Positions 1 through 6,083 of a stretch of DNA of 6,220 nt are shown here, one piece after another; the stretch's first letter is position 1, and every line of letters starts with the position of its first letter. Under the pieces are notes generated by a model. It saw nothing but the letters and a program-made list of their open reading frames with translations, did no database searches and was not told where the DNA came from. Origin of the DNA: JBFFSQ01 sp041572275 (GTDB lineage: Bacteria; Pseudomonadota; Gammaproteobacteria; SZUA-229); assembly GCA_041572275.1 (NCBI GenBank), contig JBFFSQ010000177.1, positions 1-6,220 of the forward strand, given 5' to 3'. The translations under genes were made by a program, and so were the position numbers.

Positions 1-2
1 GA

Positions 3-944
3 TTAGAAACCCACAACATCCGCCCGCCGTCGTTGATAATGTCGCAACCAGCTACTGGCTGTTGCCGCCGTCAAAATACACCAAACCGCAAACAGGGCTC
101 CTGGAAGTGCTGCTTCAGCCGGAAAATGCTTCAGGGCCAGAGCCACGCCCATACCGGCATTCTGCATACCCAGCTCAATCATCAGGGTAATCCGGTGGAT
201 ATAATCAAAGCCATAAAGCCGCCCCAACAACCAGCCTATTCCATAGCCCAGAACATTCACCAGTATGACACCCAACATAACCGGTATAGCCATATCTGCT
301 ATACGCGCCTGATTAGCCGCCACGGCGTAACTGCAGATAATAATGATGGCCAGTGCCGCAATTCCCGGGGCATACCCTCGCACCTGCTGAAGATGTCGCC
401 CCAAATAAGGCTGAATCAACAGCCCCAGTGCCAAGGGCAGGAGCACGGTAAGTAAAATGGTTTTCATCAAGGGTAAGAATTCAATGGGCAATATAGCCCC
501 ACCCAGCCATTTCACCAATAACGGGGTCAGCAGTGGCGATAAAAATGTTGCCACGGTGGTAAGGGTTACTGAAAAGGCCACGGCACCACCGGCCAGATAA
601 ACAATGACATTACTGGCCATAGCCCCTGGTGCACAACCCACAATAATAAAACCCAGAGCGACCGCTGGAGAAAAACCGGGATACTGCGCCATCACAAAAG
701 CCAGTAGCGGCATAATACTGAACTGGGTCATCACTCCAAGGCCAATACGTGACGGATGCGTTAGTTCTGCTTTCAAGTCCTTGGTCTCCAGCACGGTTCC
801 TAATGCAAACATGGTAGCCGCAAAAAACCAGAGAAAATAATCCTTAAAGATTAAAAACAGAGGTGGATAAAGAAAGGCCAGGATAGCACCTAACAACGTC
901 AGCACAGCCAACTGACTGGCAATAAAACTAAATATTCTCTGCAT
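3..944 (-). CDS. BASS (bile acid:sodium symporter) family transporter
   Basis: Inner-membrane secondary transporter of 313 residues, a normal full length for bacterial BASS proteins. About ten hydrophobic segments can be read (roughly residues 12-32, 36-52, 66-86, 94-118, 121-147, 158-178, 192-210, 218-240, 251-271 and 279-299). Two family signatures are visible: GCAPGAMASN at 103-112 in the first unwound crossing helix, and IELGMQNAGMG at 256-266 in the second, where E257, Q261 and N262 match residues that shape the sodium and substrate site in ASBT-like structures. The tail is basic (RHYQRRR, 301-307), which suits a cytoplasmic C-terminus. The Shine-Dalgarno before the ATG is weak (GAG only). 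The substrate is not decided by the sequence: the family name comes from bile acids, but bacterial members also move other organic anions such as pantoate or keto acids. It lies 93 bp downstream of the DUF302 gene on the same strand, with no clear functional link. Family assignment is firm; substrate is unknown. Confidence 0.92.
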   Translation of the reverse strand: MQRIFSFIASQLAVLTLLGAILAFLYPPLFLIFKDYFLWFFAATMFALGTVLETKDLKAELTHPSRIGLGVMTQFSIMPLLAFVMAQYPGFSPAVALGFIIVGCAPGAMASNVIVYLAGGAVAFSVTLTTVATFLSPLLTPLLVKWLGGAILPIEFLPLMKTILLTVLLPLALGLLIQPYLGRHLQQVRGYAPGIAALAIIIICSYAVAANQARIADMAIPVMLGVILVNVLGYGIGWLLGRLYGFDYIHRITLMIELGMQNAGMGVALALKHFPAEAALPGALFAVWCILTAATASSWLRHYQRRRADVVGF

Positions 945-1037
945 ACAGACTCATATGTTTTAATCTTATTAGTGAACCGGACTCAACCTCAACCAATGAC
1001 ACCAGCAAGGATGACCATTCTACAGATTTATCACTAT
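945..1037. other. Short intergenic region, no clear signal
   Basis: These 93 bases separate the DUF302 stop from the BASS start, both read leftward. I see no hairpin followed by a T-run, so read-through from the DUF302 gene into the transporter gene is possible. A tandem TCAACC TCAACC (983-994) reads GGTTGA GGTTGA on the coding strand. A TTGAGT hexamer within it lies 18 nt from TAAAAC, which is a poor promoter match. Confidence 0.4.
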
Positions 1038-1502
1038 CTACTGCATACCTTTCTGTATCGCGGCAATCACTTCATTCTCAATGCGCTGCAAGATCGTATA
1101 GGCAGGACTATCTGCGCCAACAACCGTTGGCCGTACAAATAACGCCGTGCTAACACCGTTTTTTTCGATCAATGATACGCGTAATGGGCACAACGCCAAC
1201 ATACCTGGATCTACATTACTCACAGCATTGGCATACCAGCCATTACAGAACACCATGCTTCGGATAGTGGATAACTGATTTCGGTTATAGTTATCACCCC
1301 ATTTTTCGGCAAAACGTGAAATATTGCGGCCAATATTGACCTCAAACACCACATAAAAACCATCGGCTTCAAGAGCCTGATACAGTGAGTTATAAACCTG
1401 ATCAACGGGCTTTTTCACCGTATATTCAAATACACTGGCATTTCCTGCCTGTACTGAAGTAGCACTCAGTAACACGCACAGCAAAACAAACTTTTTCAAC
1501 AT
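1038..1502 (-). CDS. Secreted DUF302 domain protein
   Basis: A 154-residue protein whose body matches the DUF302 family. It has the early pattern VDQVYNSLYQALEADGF (33-49) followed by VVFEVNIG (51-58), and the late pattern LALCPLRVSLIEKNG (102-116) and FVRPTV (122-127), ending in a helix (LQRIENEVIAAIQ, 138-150). Residues 1-19 form a typical signal peptide (two lysines, a hydrophobic core, then SVQA before G20), so the mature protein should be periplasmic. Two cysteines remain in the mature part (C86, C105) and could pair there. The start is supported by GGTGA at 1506-1510, three bases before the ATG. The gene diverges from hemB across 150 bp. DUF302 has no established reaction; a role in binding a small molecule or in stress would be a guess. 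Family assignment is good, function unknown. Confidence 0.85.
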   Translation of the reverse strand: MLKKFVLLCVLLSATSVQAGNASVFEYTVKKPVDQVYNSLYQALEADGFYVVFEVNIGRNISRFAEKWGDNYNRNQLSTIRSMVFCNGWYANAVSNVDPGMLALCPLRVSLIEKNGVSTALFVRPTVVGADSPAYTILQRIENEVIAAIQKGMQ

Positions 1503-1652
1503 AAGTCACCACTCTCTAGCTCTCGATTCAAAGAACTATTCAAATTTACGCTTGTTAATACCCACCCTGTATATAAGAATACGGGCTAAATACAAATAGT
1601 ATGCAACCGACACCCAATACAGAAGCAATAAATTGATCCAGCGGGAAATAAT
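1503..1652. promoter_or_regulatory. Divergent promoter region, DUF302 gene / hemB
   Basis: This 150-bp gap sits between two genes that point away from each other, so it must hold promoters for both. For hemB the best -10 candidate is TATAAG (1572-1577, five of six bases of TATAAT). No -35 sits at the right distance: TTTACG at 1545 is too far and TTGTTA at 1552 too near. For the DUF302 gene the opposite strand gives TTGTAT and TATACA 16 nt apart, also weak. An imperfect palindrome overlaps both candidates: CCC-T-GTAT (1565-1572) faces ATACGGG (1579-1585) across ATAAGA, with one unpaired T. Its position would suit an operator, but that is inference. Promoter presence is near certain from the layout; the exact boxes are not. 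Confidence 0.5.
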
Positions 1653-1656
1653 GTGA
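1641..1656 (+). promoter_or_regulatory. hemB translation start with overlapping AUGUGA
   Basis: The hemB frame opens with GTG at 1653. A weak Shine-Dalgarno, GGGA at 1643-1646, lies six bases upstream of it. An ATG at 1651-1653 overlaps the GTG but is followed directly by TGA (1654-1656), so initiation there would give a lone methionine. I chose the GTG because the next in-frame ATGs (1686, 1695) have no ribosome binding site and would remove an N-terminal arm that is present in Pseudomonas-type HemB, which also begins Met-Ser. Confidence 0.6.
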
Positions 1657-2660
1657 GTAATACCAGCCCATACCCCAATCTGCGCATGCGACGTATGCGC
1701 CGTAATGAATTCAGTCGCCGCCTGATGAGAGAAAACGTGCTCACCGCCAATGACTTTATTTATCCCATGTTCATACTGGAAGGTGAAAACCAGCGTGAAG
1801 CGGTACCCTCGATGCCGGGTGTCGAGCGAGTCAGTATTGATTTATTACTCAAGGAAGCGGAACAATGCCTTAAACTTGGCATACCTGCCATTGCCCTGTT
1901 CCCCGTTGTGCCACAGGAAAAAAAGTCCGATGACGCGGCCGAAGCCTATAACCCTGATGGTCTGGCTCAACGGGCCGTACGCTCACTGAAGCAGGCATTC
2001 CCCGAACTGGGTGTAATGACCGATGTTGCTCTTGATCCATTTACCAGTCATGGCCAGGATGGCCTCATTGACGACACCGGTTATGTACTGAATGATGAAA
2101 CCGTCGCCGTGCTAACCCGGCAGGCCGTATCCCATGCTGAGGCCGGTGCGGATATCGTCGGACCTTCAGATATGATGGATGGTCGCATTGGCGAGATACG
2201 CACCGCCCTGGAAGCCGCAGGACACATCCACATCCGCATACTTGCTTATTCTGCCAAATACGCCTCCAGCTTTTACGGGCCGTTCCGTGACGCCGTAGGC
2301 TCGGCGGCCAATCTTGCTGGCGGTAATAAATACAGCTATCAGATGGACCCGGCCAATAGTGACGAAGCCCTGCGCGAAGTTGCGCTGGATCTGGAAGAAG
2401 GCGCCGATATGGTGATGATCAAACCAGGCATGCCCTACCTGGATATCGTACGTCGCATCAAGGACACTTTCGGTGCGCCGACCTATGTCTACCATGTCAG
2501 CGGTGAATACGCCATGCTCAAGGCGGCCGCCCAGAATGGCTGGCTCAACGAAAAAGCCTGTGTACTTGAAGCCCTGCTCAGTTTCAAACGTGCCGGGGCC
2601 GATGGCATCCTCACCTACTACGCCAAAGATGCCGCCGCCTGGCTTCGGGAAGGCCAGTGA
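1653..2660 (+). CDS. hemB: Delta-aminolevulinic acid dehydratase (porphobilinogen synthase)
   Basis: Cytoplasmic enzyme that joins two 5-aminolevulinate molecules to make porphobilinogen, the shared precursor of haem, sirohaem and other tetrapyrroles. The 335-residue chain is full length (P. aeruginosa HemB is about 337). The two Schiff-base lysines are K202 (in YSAKYASSFYGPFRDA) and K257 (in MVMIKPGMPYLD). The metal site reads DVALDPFTSHGQDG (124-137): D124, D128 and D136 stand where zinc enzymes have cysteines, so this is the zinc-independent type. E242 falls where the Pseudomonas enzyme binds its allosteric magnesium. The N-terminal arm (about 1-30, arginine-rich MRRMRR at 12-17) should take part in the octamer contacts known for the family. 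The start is GTG. The stop overlaps the start of aroE, so the two are very likely co-transcribed and translationally coupled. Identification is certain; metal type is inferred from the residues. Confidence 0.98.
   Translation: MSNTSPYPNLRMRRMRRNEFSRRLMRENVLTANDFIYPMFILEGENQREAVPSMPGVERVSIDLLLKEAEQCLKLGIPAIALFPVVPQEKKSDDAAEAYNPDGLAQRAVRSLKQAFPELGVMTDVALDPFTSHGQDGLIDDTGYVLNDETVAVLTRQAVSHAEAGADIVGPSDMMDGRIGEIRTALEAAGHIHIRILAYSAKYASSFYGPFRDAVGSAANLAGGNKYSYQMDPANSDEALREVALDLEEGADMVMIKPGMPYLDIVRRIKDTFGAPTYVYHVSGEYAMLKAAAQNGWLNEKACVLEALLSFKRAGADGILTYYAKDAAAWLREGQ
1682..1700 (+). other. Hairpin in the hemB 5' coding region
   Basis: GCGCAT (1682-1687) and ATGCGC (1695-1700) are perfect inverted copies. 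Counting a G-U pair and one further C-G pair inward, the mRNA could fold into an eight-pair stem with a three-base loop. It lies about 30 nt after the GTG, within codons 10-16, and holds both in-frame internal AUGs (1686, 1695) in its stem. It may simply follow from the CGC/ATG codons of an Arg-Met-Arg-Arg-Met-Arg stretch; a regulatory effect is inference. Confidence 0.4.
2647..2653 (+). promoter_or_regulatory. aroE ribosome binding site inside hemB
   Basis: GGGAAGG lies within the last codons of hemB. It is six bases from the ATG at 2660 and only three from the GTG at 2657, so it favours the ATG. Confidence 0.6.
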
Positions 2661-3487
2661 TGGATCATTATGCCGTCGTCGGCAATCCCATTGCCCACAG
2701 TAAGTCGCCGTTAATCCATAGTGAATTTGCCCGACAAACCGAGCAACAACTCAGCTATACCGCTGAACTGGTTGAAATCGACCAGCTTGATGAGTTTGTC
2801 CATCGCTTTCTGGCAAACAATGGCAAGGGCCTGAATGTCACAGTCCCGTTCAAGCAGGATGCCTGGAAACTGGCTACCTCGCTCAGTGATCGTGCAGAAC
2901 GGGCCGGCGCCGTCAACACACTGGTGTTGTATGGAGAAAATGATATCTATGGTGACACCACCGATGGTGTCGGCCTGGTCAACGACCTGAAAAATAACCA
3001 CGATATCCATTTGAATGCTAAACGCATTCTGATCCTGGGTGCCGGTGGCGCGGTGCGCGGTGTACTGGAACCCATCCTGCAACAGTTCCCGACTCGACTG
3101 GTGATTGCCAACCGTACCGTCGAACGAGCCACTGATCTGGCGCGGGAATTTTCCGACCTTGGCAATATTTCTGGCTGCGGTTTCGATGAACTGGCAGGCC
3201 AGCAGTTTGATTTGATCATCAACGGCACCTCGGCCAGCCTCAGTGGTGATTTACCCCCCTTACCTGAAGGCATACTGTCAGCGAATGCCTGCTGCTATGA
3301 CATGATGTATGCAGCCGAACCCACACCCTTTATGCGCTGGGGTGAGAAGCAGGGTGCGCAACACTGCCTGGATGGACTGGGTATGCTGGTTGAACAGGCT
3401 GCCGAATCCTTTTATATCTGGCGTCAGATTCGGCCTGAGACAGCTCCAGTGATCAAAATGGTACGTGATTCTCTCAACGCCAGTTAA
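2660..3487 (+). CDS. aroE: Shikimate dehydrogenase (NADP+)
   Basis: Cytoplasmic enzyme that reduces 3-dehydroshikimate to shikimate with NADPH, the fourth step of the shikimate pathway to chorismate and aromatic amino acids. From the ATG at 2660 the chain has 275 residues (E. coli AroE has 272). The shikimate-binding part shows SKSP at 14-17, NVTVPFK with catalytic K65, N86 in GAVNT, and catalytic D102 in GDTTDG. The dinucleotide fold has GAGGAVRG at 127-134 and NRTVER at 151-156, whose arginines match the NADP-binding pattern of AroE rather than the NAD type of YdiB. The C-terminal DGLGMLVEQAA (238-248) is also typical. A GTG at 2657 is an alternative start adding one residue, but the Shine-Dalgarno spacing and alignment of MDHYAVVGNP with E. 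coli METYAVFGNP support the ATG, which shares one base with the hemB stop (TGATG). A strong terminator follows 38 bp after the stop. Confidence 0.97.
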   Translation: MDHYAVVGNPIAHSKSPLIHSEFARQTEQQLSYTAELVEIDQLDEFVHRFLANNGKGLNVTVPFKQDAWKLATSLSDRAERAGAVNTLVLYGENDIYGDTTDGVGLVNDLKNNHDIHLNAKRILILGAGGAVRGVLEPILQQFPTRLVIANRTVERATDLAREFSDLGNISGCGFDELAGQQFDLIINGTSASLSGDLPPLPEGILSANACCYDMMYAAEPTPFMRWGEKQGAQHCLDGLGMLVEQAAESFYIWRQIRPETAPVIKMVRDSLNAS

Positions 3488-3525
3488 AACATAGAAACTT
3501 AACATAGCAGAAACATTCACCAAGC

Positions 3526-3558
3526 AAAAAAAAGCCCGGACATGCCGGGCTTTTTTTT
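3526..3558. terminator. Bidirectional intrinsic terminator, aroE / DUF2914 gene
   Basis: Eight A, then GCCCGG (3534-3539), a five-base loop ACATG, CCGGGC (3545-3550), then eight T. The whole 14 bases of each arm are complementary, so either strand gives a GC stem followed by a U-run. It lies 38 bp after the aroE stop and 18 bp after the DUF2914 stop on the other strand, exactly where converging transcription from hemB-aroE and from the gor cluster must end. Confidence 0.95.
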
Positions 3559-3576
3559 AATACTTAATGTCGCCAC

Positions 3577-4092
3577 TTATTCCACTGACATATTCGCCGG
3601 TGCAGCTGGCGGTTCAGCTGGAGTCGTCTCAGCTGGCATAGCTTCAGCAGGAGCAGCCTCAGCCGGTGTTTCCTCAGTAGCGGGTGCAGATTCAGCTGCT
3701 GCCTCACCCGCAGGGATATAAGCAAAGCTTTCCTGGCTCATGACATTTCCACCTTCATCAACCACGGATACCTGCCACTCACCCAGCCAGCCTGGCTGTA
3801 AATTCTTGCTTGACCATACACGCCAGCGGTTACCGCCTACTGTAAAACTCACTTCAGCACGCACTTCACCACCGTGTTCCCAGCGATGAGTCACCGTCTG
3901 GCCTTCAAGACCTTGCAGTTCGGTAAAGAAATAAACCACACCGTTATCATTAGTCAGCTGACCGACCTGATCAACCGGTTCACGATCCTGAATGGCTGTT
4001 GCAAAAGTCGCTCGGGCCACACCATCGGCGGCCATTGTTGAAAAGCTGGCAAGAAACAGCACAGCTGTAAAAATACCTTTGATGATTTTCAT
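3577..4092 (-). CDS. Secreted DUF2914 domain protein with Pro-Ala-Glu tail
   Basis: A 171-residue protein of unknown function. Residues 1 to about 21 are a signal peptide (MKIIKG, hydrophobic core, then STMA before A22), so export to the periplasm is likely. Residues 26-127 match the DUF2914 pattern: RATFATAIQDREPVD at the start, a beta-rich core with VTHRWEHGGEVRAEVSF (67-83), NRWRVWSSKNL (88-98), and GWLGEWQVSVVDEGG (101-115), rich in tryptophan and likely a beta-sandwich. From about 130 to the end the chain is low-complexity alanine, proline and glutamate, with PAE at 143, 148, 153 and 158. Such tails are usually flexible spacers. The start has a good Shine-Dalgarno, AGAAGG (4101-4106 on the opposite strand), eight bases upstream. 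It is the last gene of the leftward cluster, 55 bp after the gamma-carbonic-anhydrase homologue and just before the shared terminator. I know of no established reaction for this family. Confidence 0.85.
   Translation of the reverse strand: MKIIKGIFTAVLFLASFSTMAADGVARATFATAIQDREPVDQVGQLTNDNGVVYFFTELQGLEGQTVTHRWEHGGEVRAEVSFTVGGNRWRVWSSKNLQPGWLGEWQVSVVDEGGNVMSQESFAYIPAGEAAAESAPATEETPAEAAPAEAMPAETTPAEPPAAPANMSVE
3608..3667 (-). repeat. Degenerate 15-nt tandem repeat encoding PAE units
   Basis: Four CC(A/T/G)GCTGA(A/G) blocks on the coding strand recur every 15 bases (3658-3666, 3643-3651, 3628-3636, 3613-3621). Each gives Pro-Ala-Glu followed by two variable residues, in the C-terminal tail of the DUF2914 protein. 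The third base of codons and the spacer residues differ between units. Confidence 0.7.
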
Positions 4093-4147
4093 TTTTTTGT
4101 CCTTCTCAAGAGGAATTAAGAGGGCATCAGACTAGCACAAGATTCTG

Positions 4148-4690
4148 TCATTCACAGTTCATATAGTCATTTTTGAGACTTACATAATGTTTTGCCGAGT
4201 AGCCCAGGAAGGCCTGCTCCTTACCGGTTAGTTCTCGCACCTTGCGTGCGGGTGAACCCAGATACAGATAACCTCCTTCCAGCACCTTACCAGGAGAAAC
4301 CACACTACCTGCACCAACCATGGCGCCCTGCTGTACCACGGCACCGTCCAGCACCACCGAGCCCATTCCAATCAGGCACTGATCTTCTATAGTGCAGGCA
4401 TGCAGGATCGCATTATGTCCCAGCGTCACATCATTGCCGATGATCAGGGCCGACCCTTCGGGGTTCATCGATCCACCCGGATGCGTGACATGCAAAACAC
4501 AGCCATCCTGAACATTGGTTCGATCGCCAATGCGAATCTTGTTCACATCACCTCGCACTGCCACCATGGGCCAGACCGAGGTATCTTCACCAATCACCAC
4601 ATCACCGATAACTACGGCGGCCGGATCGATGTAAGCCGAACCCGCGATCACGGGCATAATTTTCTTATAAGGGCGAATATTATCAGTCAT
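4148..4690 (-). CDS. Gamma-carbonic-anhydrase family protein, YrdA-like
   Basis: A 180-residue left-handed beta-helix protein with repeating hexapeptides (for example VVIGDVVIGEDTSVW) and a C-terminal helix, expected as a cytoplasmic trimer. Compared with the archaeal enzyme Cam, the metal histidines map to H67, H92 and H97, and the nearby R46, D48, N59 and Q61 map to Arg59, Asp61, Asn73 and Gln75. The two acidic residues of Cam linked to fast proton transfer are absent: V49 stands for Glu62 and H70 for Glu84, and the acidic loop is missing, as in YrdA/PaaY/CaiE proteins. Metal binding is therefore likely, but carbonic anhydrase activity is unproven; YrdA-type proteins are often inactive in tests. 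Two adjacent ATGs occur. I chose the second because AGG (4698-4700) is seven bases from it and MTDNIRPYKK then aligns with E. coli MSDVLRPYRD; the first, at 4693, adds one Met. It lies 34 bp after gor, probably in one transcript. Confidence 0.93.
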   Translation of the reverse strand: MTDNIRPYKKIMPVIAGSAYIDPAAVVIGDVVIGEDTSVWPMVAVRGDVNKIRIGDRTNVQDGCVLHVTHPGGSMNPEGSALIIGNDVTLGHNAILHACTIEDQCLIGMGSVVLDGAVVQQGAMVGAGSVVSPGKVLEGGYLYLGSPARKVRELTGKEQAFLGYSAKHYVSLKNDYMNCE

Positions 4691-4697
4691 CATTTAA

Positions 4698-4700
4698 CCT
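4698..4700 (-). promoter_or_regulatory. Weak ribosome binding site of the YrdA-like gene
   Basis: AGG on the coding strand is seven bases from the ATG at 4690 and four from the ATG at 4693. The spacing is the reason for choosing the second ATG, though the site is short. Confidence 0.4.
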
Positions 4701-4727
4701 ACTAATTATGAACCTGTGTTGCTCCAA

Positions 4728-6083
4728 TTAGCGCATAGTCACCAGTTCTTCTGCACTGGTCGGGTGAATCGCGACGGTATCATCAAAGTCCTTCTTGGTC
4801 GCCCCCATACGCATAGCAACGGCAAAGCCCTGTAGCATCTCATCCGCACCAGGACCAATAATATGACAACCCACCACTTTCTCCTGGGCACCCAGACAAA
4901 CCAGTTTCATGGCAGTTTGTACCTTGTGTTCCGTCATCGCGTTGTACATGGCAGTAAATCGAGTCTGGTAAATTTTTACGGCATCACCGTGTTCCGCTCG
5001 CGCTTCTTCTTCAGTCATACCCACCGTGCCAATCGGTGGATGACTAAATACCACAGTGGAAATCAATTTGTAGTCGAGATGACGATCTGTCTGGTGATTA
5101 TACAGACGATCGGCCAGTCGCCGACCAGCGGCAATCGCAACTGGCGTTAATGGCGCACGTCCGGTCACATCGCCCAGTGCAAAGATATTATCGACATTCG
5201 TTTTCTGGAATAGATCGGTGGTGATATAACCCTGCTCGTCAGTCTCAATACCGGCTGCCTCCAGATTCATGCCCTCGGTATTCGGATCACGACCAATCGC
5301 CCAGATCACATGACAGAAGCCTTCATTCTGGTGACCTTTTTCATCAACCAGGGTCAGGCTTCCATCAGCTTCCTGACGTAATTCAGCAATACGGGTACGG
5401 GACACAATATCCACACCCGAATTCAGCATTTCTTCCAGCAGGCCTTCACGTAACATCGCATCAAAGTTTCGCAACAGATGTTTGTTACGCAAATACATAC
5501 AGACATCCACACCCAGGCTATTCAACACGCCCGCCAGTTCAACGGCGATATAGCCGGAACCTATGATCGCGACCTGCTTGGGTAATTCTTGAAGCTCAAA
5601 AAAACCATCAGACGTGATACCATGTTCTGCCCCAGGAATATCCGGCACCGTAGGCTTGGTACCCGGTGACACAACAATATGATTAGCGGTGTATTTCTTG
5701 CCATCGACATCCACCGTATGTTTATCGACAAACGAGGCAAACCCCTGCAATTCATCGATATTGGAGTCGGCTAAATAGTTGTGATACCAGTTATTGATCC
5801 CGGCAATATAATCTTCGCGCTTGGTGACCAGATGTTTCCAGTCAAAGCCCTTGTTTTCAACATCAAAGCCATAATCACGGGCATCTTCCAGGGCATGGGC
5901 CAGGTTTGCACCAAACCACATCACCTTCTTGGGTACACAGCCCACATTGACGCAGGTACCACCCATTTTACCGCTTTCCACAACCGCACATTTCGCGCCA
6001 TAAGCCGCCGCGCGTTCCGCTACAGACAGGCCACCGCTACCACCACCGATCGCAATCAGATCGTAATCATATTTTTTTGCCAT
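4728..6083 (-). CDS. gor: Glutathione reductase (NADPH)
   Basis: Cytoplasmic FAD flavoenzyme that reduces glutathione disulfide to glutathione with NADPH, keeping the thiol pool reduced. The 451-residue chain is full length (E. coli Gor has 450). The FAD fold begins at IAIGGGSGG (10-18). The redox disulfide is C44-C49 in GGTCVNVGCVPKK. The NADPH fold has GSGYIAVELAG (175-185), and R199 and R205 match the arginines that select NADPH in E. coli Gor. A second FAD contact is ALGDVTG (302-308). The dimerisation domain ends with HPTSAEELVTMR, where H440 and E445 form the catalytic pair supplied across the dimer. Conserved FSHPPIGTVG (346-355) also fits Gor rather than lipoamide or mercuric reductase. 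A TTAAGG Shine-Dalgarno (core AAGG at 6091-6094) is seven bases upstream of the ATG. It is first in a leftward cluster with the YrdA-like and DUF2914 genes. Oxidative stress control, known in E. coli, cannot be judged here. Confidence 0.98.
   Translation of the reverse strand: MAKKYDYDLIAIGGGSGGLSVAERAAAYGAKCAVVESGKMGGTCVNVGCVPKKVMWFGANLAHALEDARDYGFDVENKGFDWKHLVTKREDYIAGINNWYHNYLADSNIDELQGFASFVDKHTVDVDGKKYTANHIVVSPGTKPTVPDIPGAEHGITSDGFFELQELPKQVAIIGSGYIAVELAGVLNSLGVDVCMYLRNKHLLRNFDAMLREGLLEEMLNSGVDIVSRTRIAELRQEADGSLTLVDEKGHQNEGFCHVIWAIGRDPNTEGMNLEAAGIETDEQGYITTDLFQKTNVDNIFALGDVTGRAPLTPVAIAAGRRLADRLYNHQTDRHLDYKLISTVVFSHPPIGTVGMTEEEARAEHGDAVKIYQTRFTAMYNAMTEHKVQTAMKLVCLGAQEKVVGCHIIGPGADEMLQGFAVAMRMGATKKDFDDTVAIHPTSAEELVTMR

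Noticed and set aside
33..455. Rightward open frame opposite the BASS gene
   Set aside because: Its product is polar, without recognisable domains, and lies wholly antisense to a clear transporter gene; it follows from that gene's codon pattern.
983..994. Tandem GGTTGA pair upstream of the BASS gene
   Set aside because: Two six-base copies are too short to call a repeat or operator without comparison.
2166..2495. Leftward open frame inside hemB
   Set aside because: Wholly antisense to conserved hemB active-site regions; no family features.
4400..4705. Rightward open frame opposite the YrdA-like gene
   Set aside because: Antisense to a well supported hexapeptide-repeat protein; the His-rich product mirrors its repeats and has no domain or ribosome binding site.
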